The notes beneath the pieces are model-generated. The model saw only the letters and a program-made list of their open reading frames with translations. It made no database searches and was not told the origin of the DNA. This document shows, piece after piece, positions 1-12,324 of a stretch of 64,000 nucleotides of DNA. This stretch comes from Parapristionchus giblindavisi. Taxonomy: Eukaryota > Nematoda > Chromadorea > Rhabditida > Diplogasteridae. The translations under genes and the position numbers were made by a program. The stretch spans positions 450,101 through 514,100 of the forward strand of contig CALSFV010000069.1 in the NCBI GenBank assembly GCA_943737045.1, read 5' to 3'. Position 1 is the first letter of the stretch. Every line of letters starts with the position of its first letter.

Positions 1-305
1 ATAGATCAGAACCACAAAGAGAATATTCTTTTCAGTTCAGATGTTGTTATTTTTGATCATAAAAGGAATATTTTATTTATTAAAGATACTATAATGAGGG
101 AACATTTTCTTTCGATTGCTGTGGGAAAGTGAGCATTTTTACGTATTTATATTTCAAATGAACATATTTCATTTTTTTTACAAAGAAGATGAAAAACTTA
201 AATATTTTTATGTTTCTTATCATAAGCAGCTTATGTCACAAAACACATAATGAAGCCTTTGAAAATGTTTGAATTTTGTTCAAAAGTGATAATTTTTGAT
301 TGCAG

Positions 306-773
306 ACATCTTCCTCGGAGTTATCTCGAGAGAATCAATCGTGCTATGGCTCAAACTATGGTATCATATGCTCATCTTAAAGCAAGATATCAAAATGCCT
401 ATCCACCGTAAGTCCAGATCAGGATATATACATTTGATACTGTATCTATCATCATCCAATCAGTAGCCAAATAGTATTGTGTTTAGATTCAATTCAATTC
501 AAACTTCATTAACAATACCATTTAACTTATCTCATTATGCTAATCTCTTCACATTATTATTCATTCTTTTATCTATTTCATTCATAATTCTTCTATGTGA
601 AATACTTTCTGTTAGGTATTCAATATATTGATCCCCCATAAACTAATCGATATTTCAGATTTATTACTTTAATTCAAATAAGATCAGAAAGAATTCGTAT
701 GGATTATAGAAGGAAGAGAAGAGAAAGAGATAAGAGAATAAGTTATACTTCTTCTCCGTTGTGTGTATTATAA
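306..773 (+). CDS. 3' end of an unrecognised gene (last two exons)
   Basis: Two exons can be joined in one frame: 306-407 after a TTGATTGCAG acceptor, and 659-773 after GATATTTCAG, ending in TAA. The first would also stop at 409-411 if unspliced, but that stop overlaps a perfect GTAAGT donor, and the downstream exon is open in exactly the matching phase, so splicing is preferred. The encoded tail starts HLPRSYLERINRAMAQTM and ends in a very basic stretch (DYRRKRRERDKR). The 5' part lies outside the window. I do not recognise the family. The gene converges on EFR3, whose stop is about 310 bp further on. Confidence 0.5.
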
Positions 774-1083
774 AGAATATCAATCAATAACATTATATCT
801 TTCAATCAATTACTAAACTTGTAACATAAAATATAAGATAAAACTTTATTATTTTCTCTAAAACCATTCCATTTGCACACATAATTAATTATTAAAAGCA
901 TCAATAAATAATTATTCTATCTATGTAAATGTGAAATATATAAATGTGTACATAAGTGAAGTTATAAAGTGACAATTTACATCTCTCTCTAGATGGAGAT
1001 TTAAAATGAATCAAGGAATGAAATCTTTTCGATCAACAACGAAAATGCTGTATCAATGAACCAAGGAATTATTAATATTAAAC
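774..1083. other. convergent intergenic spacer
   Basis: AT-rich spacer between the plus-strand gene end and the EFR3 stop. It presumably holds both 3' UTRs; AATAAA-like words occur on both strands. No coding signal is seen. Confidence 0.5.
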
Positions 1084-4000
1084 CTAGTAAATGTATTGAG
1101 ATGGAAGAGAAATATCATAAATATTCTTTGGTCGAGTACCTCCAGATCGACCCAAATCACTCATTCTTACTGTATCACCATTTCGTGCAAGGAGACGAGA
1201 TACAGTACTCAAGATATTATTGATTAGATAAATATCGATTAATTAGATATAGATACCGTAGTATATCTCCTTCTTCATTTTGTTTACAAATCTCATCAGA
1301 TATATCTTCAAATGGTCGACTTCTCAATTGTTCCACTACAGATGATGTTAATTCCTGAATAGATAATGATTTACTGTAATCGTCAATCAATCAATAATGA
1401 TGACAAACTAACCATATTCTTCTTATCTTCTTCAACAGAATCAATAGGAGTATTGACAATATTCCTTAGAGCATTCACAGATATTGGAAGACCAAGTTCT
1501 AAAAGGAAAGATGATATAGATAGAGAATAGATGAAGTAGAGATAGACTAACTATTAGGTTCAAGACTGAATATAGTATTCCTTCTTGATGTAGTCTTAAT
1601 AGGAGAATCAGGTGGACTCCAATCAAATGATAGATCTAATGAATCTGTATCTAATTCATCTCCTTTCATATGAGATGAAGATTGAATTGGATGACAACCA
1701 TCTATATCTAATTGAGGAGATGATGAAGAATGAGGAGGAAGAGGAATAAGAGATGGAGAGATTAATGTTGATGATGGTGATGTTACTGTTAATAATGATG
1801 ATGAAAATGGAATTAGAAGACGAGATCCATCCTTCCCTGATGCCTTAATGAATCATATATAGTTAGAGACAATAGATAGATAGATAGATATGATACCTTT
1901 AGACATTCAGCAATAACACTACCATCAAATAACATTCCTCCTATTGATTCTAATTCATCTAATTTAATCCTTTCATTATCTCCTTTTATATCTCCTTCAT
2001 CGCCATCTCCTTCTTCTACCATTTCAGGTATAAGATTCATTAGATATGGCCCTCCTTTTGCTCGATTTGCTACCACCTAATCAATGATTATTGATTGATT
2101 GGTTCAATATAAAGATACAGTATCTATGTATTGATTACCTGTTGAACATGTTGACATAATGATGGAAGAGCCAAAAGTTGAGATGATAGATTAAGGAATT
2201 TAGAGACCATATTATGAACAAGAATTCTCTTCTGTAATATAGAGAAGATATCGATTGAGATTAGAGCAGTATACCTTATCACTAATCTTCTCTTCGGGAT
2301 CCAATGCATAGTCTTGTAATGCAAGCGATAGACGGAATAGTTCCACAATCATCTAAGAATCAATGGTTTAATCGATCAATAATATTTATATTGATATAGT
2401 GTATGATATACCAACCTCATCATATCCAACTTCAATACATAATAGACTCATAATACATTGAATAGCATCTAATCGATCAATCAATTCCTTATCATCATCT
2501 TCATCCATTCGAACACATCTCAAAGATATTAGATATGGATGGATAGATGGATGAATATACTAACTGATATAGTGTAACAAGTAGATCATTTGTATGTTTT
2601 CTAATAAACATTTGATCTGCTCTCGATGATTTCTCCACTGTTAATTGTAGATCTGATACATCTAAGACATATTTGAGATGGGAAAGATCTGATAGATTGT
2701 CGTGTCTGAAAGAGATCTTAAAGGATAATAAAAGATTATGAATGAATGAATACCTATCAAGAAGTGTATGGAAGATATATAGAGTATTGAGTCGAACTTG
2801 ACTATCTGATGCAAGAGCCAATCTATTATAGATTATCAATTATATCACAAGTATAAATGGATAGAGAGGTACCTCAAAAGAGTAGCCAAGAATGAATCAG
2901 TGAAGATTGTAGCGAGATATGCAGTGCGGTACTTTGTAGCTACCTAATCGATAATATATTCAATCAATTATAGTCGTTCATATTCAATATTATACATCTT
3001 TTTGTATTAATTGCGTACTCCACTACCTATCAAATATTTTATCAGAAATTATACTTTATTTTCGCACCGCATAAATCTATCATTATAATGGTCCATAATA
3101 TATAATCGTCAAGAAATGATTTACCTTGAGTAAAGTCTTAACAAGAACATGTTGAAGGAATCGATCACTAGATGGAGGAGAAGATGAAGATGAAGAAGAA
3201 GAAGATAAAGATGGAATATTTCCAACTGTGAACATCATCATCTCTACCTACAAATCATTTAGAAGATTATTGATAATCAATAGTTTATGTAAACACGAAA
3301 CAATTCTTATTAAGTTAAAAATATATTAAAATTTATTAAAATGATGACCTTCTGATAATCAGGAAGAGCATTGGCGAAATCTCCCATTGCATTTATCAAT
3401 GTTTCCTGAATATAATGATTGATATGATAAGAGATTGAATGAATGAATACCTGATATGTTGTCTCATCATCTTTATTTGGACATTGTTTACATTGTTGGA
3501 ATTCAACTGATGTACGAAGATGTTTAAGAAGAGAATTGAAGATTGAAAGAAGAAGAGGACCTGAGACAGATCAAAGATCAAAGATCAATATCCAATTGAT
3601 ATTTGGTGAAAGTAGAAAGATCAAAGATCAATATGGATTCAAACTAACCAATACTTGTACCAGCAATATTAACAATAGAAGAAAGAACAGAAGCAATTCC
3701 TATTCTAATCTTAGCATCAGATGAAGCCATTGTATCCAAATGATTGATTAACTCCTATTATATCATATCAATCAATCAATTAATCAATATGAATAGTCTT
3801 ACTTGGATTACAAAATATGAATTCTGTGTTTGAATCGAATATAGAATAGCTCTGAAATCAAATGATATACATATACAAATGATAATATAAATAGAACCTG
3901 AATAGATGAATAGCAAATGTAGCTGGTGGTTGCCATTTATTATGTAGATCAAGATGTTTAAGAAGTGGTTCCATCACAGCTCTCATTGATCCAAATGTTG

Positions 4001-6839
4001 CCTACAATAATAATCAATACAATCAATACTGTTCTCTATACGTACCTTTCCCATTAATTCTCTTAAACATTGATCAGATATTGATCGTAGATCATCTCTA
4101 TCTCTTTGATTGTCATCATCATCAACTGTTGAGAAGACATTACGAGATGAGATACGAACATTCTTCCCTTCATCTTCATTCTTTACTTCATCTACAATAT
4201 CAATCAATCAATCAATATAATCAATGAATGAATGAATGAATACCATCATCTTCTTGTAGATTATATAGAATAGAAGGAACAATCTTATCCATATGTTGTC
4301 TCTCCCAGATATTTGGATGCAATCCTTCAGTCACTGATTTCCATACTACTCCTATAATCAATCAAATATTTTATATCAATCGATATCTACCGTATACCTC
4401 TCAATCCTCTCAGACCCGCACATCTCATTTCTCTCCATTGTTCTTCATGTGAAGAATGACACATTTGAGAAAACTTCGAGATGAAGAAATCATATTGTCT
4501 GTAACGAATCAATAATATCAATGATTTTAAAGCTAAGGAATATTCAAGAATACATAAAATGTATACAAAATACGCCAAGTTCAGCCGTTTTTAAACAGTT
4601 CATCACATCTAATCATCTATCTCTATCAATTATCTATCTATCTATCTTGAGTACTTTACATGAAATGAATAAATAGATTGATGAAGAACCTTTCATACAA
4701 TCTCTATTCCCTTGATAGTATTATGAATGAATGATTACCTATGATATGATGGAGAATTCTCTTCAATATTAGAGAATTTAACAAATGACGAAGTTGCTAA
4801 TTGCTGAATGAATCAATAAATGAATGAATATAATGATTAATTGATTGTTACCTCCATTGATGGTATATTACTCTCTAATAACTTCTGCACCATCTTAAGA
4901 TGATTCTCAGAGAATTGTACAAGAGAAGGAGATGAATGACATGATTCCAATAATTGATCCATTGCTTCTACTGCTATCTATAATATAATCAATCAATAAA
5001 CAGACTAACTAATCAATCAATAATCAAGCTAAGAAATCAATAATTCGTTCAATCTAACAACTTTCTCCATCAATATAAATTGAATTAAACAATCGATAAA
5101 TGATAATAACTACCGTACCTTAACTTGTACAAATCTTAATCGTGCTAGATCTCTCGCCATTCGTTGTACAAGATATTCACCAATTCTTTCTAGCTTCTCA
5201 GGATGAGAAATAGCATAAAATGTTAGTTTTTGCATCTGAAAATGAATTAGATATAATCACTGTCTTGTGTACAAAACATTCACAATCAGTCAAATGTAAT
5301 CAATTATTTCTTTTATTATAAAATACATTAAATGAATAGAGCAGGGCTGGGATTTTTTGAAATCAAAAATTTTTTTGAGAAAATACTTTACTTTATTTAA
5401 AAGGATATTTAGCAATTAAAACACATTTTTATTATTAGAACAATAATAAAAACATTCAACAACGCAATCAACCGAATTCTGAATGAAATAATTTTAGATA
5501 ATAAGCTGTGAACGCTGTACTGCGGTATACGGTAGGATTTTCTACCGTATTTCAGTTTTGCAGTTTGATTAAAGATGGAGACCCTCGAATATTTCTGTAA
5601 ATTCGTCACATCACATCTCTCTTGTGAAAATGCCACGTGATATGCGATAAGTTAGGGCAACCATTTCATATATCCTATAGCACAATGGTAAACATTCAGA
5701 GTCGCAAGTTCGAAACCTATTGTCCAATTTCCTAAATTTTCAAAAAGTGCCTCTTTCCCTCACGGGCCAGACGGTTCGTTGATGTTTCTAGCGATCAATA
5801 CGCTAAATAATCAAAAATAAATAAATAGTGTACGGTAGATAGACGAATTTTTGCATAATTTCTGTGTTCACAGTTTGTTAACGAAAATAATGGAGGGACT
5901 CCACATTTAATGATCCAAACTGTGTAAATGCGCTGTAAGAAGTCTTGGAGATACTTCCATAATAAGGCGGATAAATCATGATATTGGCACAAATTCTACA
6001 GTATACTACACTATATCAATTTTGCTCCGCAACGCTAATTTTTTTTAGTTAATTTTTCATTTTTATCCTACATAACATACGTGGGCGGGGATTGCCGCTG
6101 GAAATGAAAATCGGGGGGTCGGAGGCAAAAATCGGGGGGTCGGAAGCAAAAGATGGAGCATTTATACGTCATTTTAAGTGATTTTTTTTTTGGAAAATCG
6201 GGGGGTCGGGTGCCAAAAATCGGGGGTGTATTGCCGCTAGCGGCAGTGGTGCCCACGTATGCTACATAAGTGTATTGGGCAAACTCATTCGCACTAAAAA
6301 CCCCTAGATAATACTTCATCAAGACCGTGCAAAATTATAAAAAGTTAATCTTGTTAAGTTTTGTCAATTTGTTGTCGCAATTTATCACAAATGCCTCACT
6401 CTTTTTCTTTTTGACGGTACTTTTTTTACATTTAATTTTTTTTGATTTTTTGAGAAAAATTCAAAAAAAAATTTGATTTTAAATTTTTTGAAATGGTCAA
6501 AAAATTCAAAAAAAATCCAAGCCCTGGAATAGAGTACTAACCTGCATATTAATCAATCCTTCATTGATTGCTCGTGGATAGATGTTATCGACCAGTTTAC
6601 GATACCTCCAATCAATCAATATCATATAAGTCAATACAGTAACCTAGTTTTTTCACTATTTATCTAGAATAAGAGAATAAATAACATTTCTAGGGTATCC
6701 AATCGATATTAACTACTTTTCAACTAGTATTCTTAACTAAATTTAGAGGCAATCGGGAGATGAAGAAATGAAAAAAATAAGAGTAGATAAGTAAATCAAA
6801 CCTTGGTTTACAAGGTGCACAACAGTAGATACTATTCAT
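1084..6839 (-). CDS. efr3: EFR3 homologue, plasma-membrane scaffold for PI4-kinase III alpha
   Basis: EFR3 is a palmitoylated armadillo/HEAT-type protein that anchors the PI4KIIIalpha-TTC7-FAM126 complex at the plasma membrane to make PI4P (family knowledge). The start at 6839 gives the N-terminus MNSIYCCAPCKPRY, with the clustered cysteines that are palmitoylated in EFR3. It is followed by KLVDNIYPRAINEGLINMQ, MQKLTFYAISHPEKLERIG, SFVKFSNIEE..SPSYHR, YDFFISKFSQMCHSSHEEQW and WERQHMDKIVPSILYNLQ, all in the order of animal EFR3A/B. Helical-repeat exons continue to about 1900, with AKGGPYLMNLIPEMVEEG near the C-terminal part. The last exon ends in ...SLPSQYIY and a TAG at 1084. An acceptor-like AG lies 13 nt before the ATG. 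The gene has many introns, mostly 40-120 bp. One, at about 5238-6539, is enlarged by a hAT-like element. It is the last gene of a possible four-gene minus-strand operon. Not every exon junction was checked. Confidence 0.9.
5665..5735 (+). repeat. degenerate tRNA-like sequence (possible SINE or tRNA fossil)
   Basis: It contains TAGCACAATGGTAAAC, which resembles an A box/D-arm, and GTCGCAAGTTCGAAACC about 20 bp later, which fits the B-box core GTTCRANNC. The acceptor and T stems do not pair, so it is not a working tRNA. It lies inside the hAT-like element. A similar arrangement occurs near 60891-60935. Confidence 0.35.
6076..6261. mobile_element. MITE family A, copy 1 (CATACGTGGGC termini)
   Basis: The element begins CATACGTGGGC and ends with its exact inverse GCCCACGTATG. 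It is flanked by identical 8-bp repeats CTACATAA (6068-6075 and 6262-6269). The interior carries repeated AATCGGGGGGTCGG words and the palindrome GCCGCTAGCGGC near the right end. It is nested in the hAT-like element, so it inserted later. Confidence 0.85.
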
Positions 6840-6881
6840 GTCTGTATATGATCTGTAATTAAATTCATTAATGTTCAACAC

Positions 6882-6997
6882 CATAAGTGGGAGGCATTAT
6901 CGCTAGCGAAAATACCCAACCGATTTATCCAAAATTCACTCAAAATGAAAATTTAAAAATATATATATATTTAAATGACAAAGGCTGCCCACGTATG
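6882..6997. mobile_element. MITE family A, degraded copy between EFR3 and its upstream neighbour
   Basis: The termini CATAAGTGGG and CCCACGTATG match the family A ends imperfectly. The sequence just inside the left end (GCATTATCGCTAGCG) resembles the family's internal palindrome. No clear target duplication remains. It lies about 40 bp upstream of the EFR3 start. Confidence 0.6.
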
Positions 6998-7189
6998 ACC
7001 CAACTCCAATTAAAATTGCATACTCGTTCATAATAATAAAAGAATAAAATTTAGTAACCTGACTGATTGATAAGCTCGTATACAGAGGATATACTGTAGA
7101 CAAGAAGATAATGAAGAAGGACAAAGGAATGAAGATGATGGAGATGATGATGAGATCTCAAGAGAATGAATAGAGATTATAGAGCATAA

Positions 7190-8319
7190 CTAATCAACTA
7201 TAAACAATATACTTATAAAAATATATGAAATTATCTTGGGACTGCCCTCTGAGATATTCTGTAATAGATAAAACTAACTGGATGGAATATATGTCTCTTT
7301 GATCTTTGATCCCTTTCTTCTTCTTCTTCTAATGAATCAATTCCTTCAGACAATAAACATCCTCCAGTACAAGTTGAACACTACAAATAATATGATTAAT
7401 ATATTTCATATTCAAATTTTAAAATCTTATTTCTCTCTCTCTCTCATTCTCCACCCATCATCAAATACCTCAATATGTGTACTCATTTCCGTTCCTTCAC
7501 TTCTTCACAATAAAGAATATGAATTGGAAGGTTAAGAAGATGTCTCTCTCCATTTTAGAAGAAGAAGAAGAAGAAGAAGAATAAGAGAAGGACGAAGGAA
7601 GAGGTACAAGTTGTATGTAGAAATGGAAAGATGAAGATATAAAGAAGGAAAAGAAGAGAGATACAAGTATATGAAGAGAATGAGAAAAAAAGAGATCGAT
7701 GCTAAGCAGTAGATGGATGGAGTCTCTCATAGAAGAAGAGGGAGAGGGAGGGTACACCCCATATTAGAATGTTGCATTTCAACCGTTTTTTTTTCTATTT
7801 TCAATAGTAAATCTGATTGGATTGTACTCCTATGCCATGAATAATTCATTGTTTCATCCAGAGATTAAGAAGAAGAAAGAAAAGAACTTTCGAAAAGGGA
7901 AGAGGAAGAGGGAGAATAGAAAAGAGAAGTAGAGAAAATGCCATTGATGACGTTGATTGATTGAAAGAAAGAGAATGAATATACATTTTTTTAAATCAAT
8001 AACTTACATATGGATCTATTTGTACTATGTATTCACCATGATCATTATCTATTACAAGCATATGAAGAAGTTGATAGATAGAGACAGATGAGGAGATGAA
8101 TGAATGAATGAATTGATTGAGACTTGTCAATCCATTCAAGTACTATGGATGATAGAGATGAAGATGATGAAGAGAAGAAGAGGATGGAGAATAGATAGAT
8201 AGAGATAGAAGATATGAGACAAAAAGGTGAGAAGAAAGCAAAGAGATAGAGGAAGAGGAGATGAATCAACTTACGAAATTGACTATATCATTGTATTGAT
8301 TAGAGAAGAATGAAGTCAT
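7190..8319 (-). CDS. small protein of unknown function with C-terminal hydrophobic segment
   Basis: Four exons join in frame with GT-AG introns: 8275-8319, 8008-8142, 7279-7380 and 7190-7258, giving 116 residues. The start MTSFFSNQYNDIVNFYLNG is followed by LLHMLVIDNDHGEYIVQIDP, then a cysteine cluster (CSTCTGGC), an acidic run, a possible dibasic cleavage site (RSKR), and a C-terminal hydrophobic stretch (IISYIFISILFIV) that could be a tail anchor. I do not recognise the family. The intron at 7381-8007 is long and polypyrimidine-rich on the sense strand. It lies between MMACHC and EFR3 on the same strand. Clean phase through four exons supports a real gene; a missed 5' exon is possible. Confidence 0.55.
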
Positions 8320-8758
8320 TGATATATGAAATATAATAGAAGAATAGAATGAATGAATGAATCAATACTACTATATATTCCCATTCTATTCATTCTCTAT
8401 CTCTTTCTCTCTATATCAATTACCATATTCATATGTATGATAGATGAAGATACACAATGAGGATATCATTACCTCTCATCATTTTAAATAATATAAATAC
8501 ATTTAACTATACAGTTTATGCGTATATCGAGAAAGACTACATAAATAATAACGAGAAGCAATATTGAGGTATTTGGAAGTAATGATATACTAGTATATGG
8601 TACAAAGTCTAACATGGAGCATTTTGAAGTGAAACCACCGAAAGGAGTCAATAATATGGCAATAGTTGCATATGAGCTACACGATTATCAGATTATTGTA
8701 TCTATAGTAAGGGATAACAAAGAATCTATGTACAATCTAAGTATATGGTAATATCTCA
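8320..8758. other. spacer between MMACHC and the small unknown gene
   Basis: AT-rich, about 440 bp, with no coding signal. It would contain the MMACHC 3' UTR and, if the cluster is an operon, an intercistronic region. Confidence 0.4.
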
Positions 8759-10006
8759 TTATCCTAAAGATACAACTACATCTCCTCCTATACCATCTGT
8801 ATCATTCTTCTTCTTCTTATTTATCTCTTCATTTTCATCAATCCAATGTCGTATAACATTCCATCTTTCATCTGGAGCTTTACCAAAATATTCCATTTGT
8901 GTCGATGAATAACGTTCCTTTGGATTTCCACAATCTCTTAATCAAAAGATAAATATAATCAATTGAATTGTATTGGAGGATATTATAATATCAACCTAAA
9001 TCTTGAATCTCTCCATGCATAATTGAACTTCTCCAGAGCATCTTTAATATCATCTATTGTGTCAAGAACTCCTATTGGTTTACGCTCCTACAATTATATT
9101 AATTCATAATTTATAAATTAAAGAAATTTGATTGAATAACAAACTTTGAATGTAGAAGGAAGATGAATATTAGGGAATATAAGTACACTTCGGAATGCAA
9201 AATGACCTCCATATCGAGAATGTAGTGAGAGACCAATAAACTTCTATAATCAATCAATATATTCATATCGTATACTATTACAGTAATCCATACCAGATGA
9301 GATGCAGCTGGTTTAGGATCCCATTTCTTCCCATCTATACTTTCTTGTAGTGTAGGATCACTCTGTCTATAATAATAAGCAGCACCAGCTACATGACCAC
9401 ATGTACACATTAGGATCTATAAGAGATCAAGATCAATCAATCAATATCCATTAAAATATCAAGTGATAGATAACTCACTTTAGGTTTACGATTAGGCCAC
9501 ATTGAGTGATCATGAATAATCTCAAATGGTATACTACTCAATTTCTGGAAAAAAATCAATCAATAAAGAGAGGCATACTGTAAGTGATACCTCTTGTACT
9601 GTAAAAAGTCTTGAATCGATGAACTCACTAATCGGACTATGCATATCTTCTATGAATGCGTCGAATGATCCAGCCTGATATAGATTAAATAAAGTGGATA
9701 CGTTAGAGAGATTACGGTACCTTAGCAGTTTCTTTTTGAATCCATCGTTTATATGAAACATCGAACATATTGGGTGTAGATATTATAAGAATAGCTAATG
9801 AATCATCATGATAATCAAGAGTGAAATCATTTGATACAACTGAATTATATGATGAGATCTATAATAATAAGAGTATATAGACTGAATAGATAGAGTAATA
9901 TAATCACCCTGAATGGATAACATTCAAATCCATCTTCTATAGGTAGACATTCCTTTATCTTATCTATGATTACGATAGGAGATGACAAATCACATTCTGC
10001 TACCAT
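8759..10006 (-). CDS. mmachc: MMACHC homologue, cobalamin decyanase/dealkylase chaperone (CblC)
   Basis: MMACHC binds cobalamins in the cytosol and removes the upper-axial ligand using glutathione or flavin, feeding methionine synthase and methylmalonyl-CoA mutase (family knowledge). Recognised segments in order are DGFECYPFR, LAILIISTPNMFDVSYKRW, HDHSMWPNRKPKILMCTCGH followed by VAGAAYYYRQSD, SRYGGHFAFRSVLIFPNIHLP, NYAWRDSRFRD and PKERYSSTQMEYFGKAP. These match the animal protein closely, including the HVAGAAYYY and GGHFAFR core. The stop TAA is at 8759. The start at 10006 directly follows TTAG, so it looks like a trans-splice acceptor. Several introns are 40-60 bp. It lies about 250 bp downstream of the MED4 stop on the same strand, which suggests an operon. 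Confidence 0.93.
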
Positions 10007-10254
10007 CTAATTGGACATTCAATCATTAGAATTGGGTTAAGGTCAAAGATCAAAGATCAGATATGATTACGGTAAGGAAACCGTATAGAACAAATCAGAG
10101 AGAAACGAGAAGAGAGTCTCAAGAAAACATTTATGGAAAACAAAACATTTTCAATTTCAACAATAAAAAAAACCCGTGTAAAGAATGTACATAAATAGTG
10201 AGAAATTTTAAAATGAAACGAAAGAAAATGGATGATTTAGTTGATAATTGTATT

Positions 10255-11902
10255 CTATGCATCATCATCACTACTGGAACTAGAACTTGAATCACTGCTC
10301 ATTTGTTCAGGCTGAAATCAATAATTAATTATATTTATGAATATACATATTCAATTCTAAATATAGTAGATAATAATAGTAACTAACAGGTCTAACAGGA
10401 GGTATTCCTCCTCCCATTGAATCTCTATTACTTCTTCTAGGTGATGATTCATGCCTTCTTTCACCATATGGAGATACTTCTTTCACTCTTAATTGAGGTG
10501 GTTGAAGAGATTGATTTGGAGTACCTACAATACAATCACACACTAAATATATTCACATTCTGAATATTATAAAATATTAGTCGACTGAATCGGTGCCAAA
10601 TAAACTGGTGTATTACAAAAATATAATAAAAGGATTGAATACTATATATACCTCCAGATTGCACAGCCAAGCGAGCCCTTGGTGATTGATTAGCTAATCT
10701 ATAAAGCATATACTTATATTATATCATTATCCAAAAAGGAATATAGAAAGATGAATAAAAGTAATAGGTACATACGCATTTCGTGGACTCCATCCATAGT
10801 TAGCAGGAGATGATGAAGTAATACGAGTTGGAGGAATTGGTGAACGAGATAACTGAATAGATATGATAATGATGATGGGTAGATAGATAGAGGTTAAAAA
10901 TGATGAAAGATAGATACAATTAATATGATGATGATGATAGTCACACCATTAGAATAGAACGATAAAGAATAGAAAGACATACTCCTTGTATATTAGTTAA
11001 TGATGATGATGGTATTGATTGAGAAGGACGAGGAACAGCAATTGTTGATTCTCTGAATTCATTCTCAGTAGGAAATGGACGAGATGGATCTCCCTGTTGC
11101 CAGAATAGAGGAGCTGCCACCTAAATCATGATGATATAGATTAAAGAGTTCAATGAAATGAGCGACAAGGTCAAATGGAGAAAATGATAAGAGTACATTA
11201 GACAAAGATATGAATGGAGAAGGGATAAAGTATGATCATGACATACAGAGTAACTCTTGCTGATTTGATGGGCAAATTTCAGTACTTCTTCACTATATAC
11301 AGGATGTTCTTCTGCTTCTGCAATACGCTTCAATTTCTTGTTCGCCTATAACGATATTCTTAATACATTATACATAATGAGAGAGTAATAACCTGATATA
11401 TTCCTTTAGTAAGAACTTGTTCTGCTCCTCTCAGATTATCAGCATATCGTTGAATGATTCCATCTCTATTCTCTACACATTTCTGTAGTTTAGATATGAT
11501 CTCAGCTCTTTCTCGATACTCTGGACCTACAATAATTACTGATAACAAATAAAACATAACAAACAACGTACTTATTTCTACAAGAGCTTTCATTCTCTCC
11601 AATTTTTGTTCGAATAAAGCTACCATATCTATCAATTTTTCATTATTTGTACTTCTTCTTGTGCGATCACGTTCCAACATAAAATCGAGAATCTAAAATA
11701 ATGGTTTGGTTGTGAGAGAAGTACGAGTACCAAGAACAATACAGTAAAATAACAAACAAAACGTGAATAAATGTAAGGATACCTGTCTTCCAATGGAGGA
11801 TATATCTTGAGCACATTCCTGTGAACATTCAGCTATAGATCTATTAAGTTCTTTCAACTTTGTAGGTGAGTCTATTTCGCTTATATCTCCAACTGTCGCC
11901 AT
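10255..11902 (-). CDS. med4: Mediator complex subunit 4
   Basis: MED4 is a middle-module subunit of Mediator, bridging transcription factors and RNA polymerase II in the nucleus. The start MATVGDISEIDSPTKLKELN (11902) sits one base after TTTCAG, a probable trans-splice acceptor. The central part is a predicted coiled coil (LIDMVALFEQKLERMKALVE, YRERAEIISKLQKCVENRDG). It is followed by the MED4 signature GAEQVLTKGIYQANKKLKRI, YSEEVLKFAHQISKSYSV, and APLFWQQGDPSRPFPTENEF. The C-terminal region is low-complexity, rich in Ser, Pro and Arg, and ends in a Ser/Asp run before the TAG at 10255. It is divergent from COPB1. Confidence 0.92.
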
Positions 11903-12324
11903 CCTGAAACAACATGAGAGAAAAATGAGAACAACCACGTCACATTGTTTGAAGCACGTAGACCATGTGGTAAACAAAGCTGAACATAAATATGTCGCAT
12001 ATTGGAGAGATTATCACAGAAATAAACAGAGAAAACAATTCAATAAATTATACATTAATCAAATTATCAAAATGTTGAAAACAAAATCGGTGTACCAGAT
12101 CGGTGTACCTTTTCAATGGCGTGAATTCCTAACATGAAAACCCTGCTTGCAGAGACTAATACTGTATAATTACACGTCTTCAGCAGTTGAACTCTGAAAA
12201 AGATGTTCAATAACTAAATGGCTTTTAATATGTATTTTATGCATTGTTCCCACTTGATCTTCGTTATTAGTTGATATATTTCTGTTTCTTCAGCACCTTC
12301 TGCCCTCGGGCTGAATTGGTGAAG
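11903..12324. promoter_or_regulatory. divergent MED4/COPB1 intergenic region
   Basis: About 420 bp between two divergent starts, so it must hold the promoters of both genes or of their operons. A TTTCTGTTTCTTCAG acceptor at about 12279-12293 lies 31 bp before the COPB1 ATG and may be a spliced-leader acceptor or the end of a 5' UTR intron. No TATA or other motif is clear enough to name. Confidence 0.5.

Larger units (their letters stand above)
5342..6526. mobile_element. hAT-like non-autonomous element in an EFR3 intron
   Basis: The termini are inverted: CAGGGCTGGGATTTTTTGAA at the left, and CAGGGCTTGG followed by a T run reading in from the right. The 8 bp on either side are identical, GAATAGAG at 5334-5341 and 6527-6534, the target duplication expected of hAT transposons. 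The inside is AT-rich with no transposase reading frame. It contains a smaller MITE at 6076-6261 and a tRNA-like stretch near 5665-5735. Confidence 0.85.
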
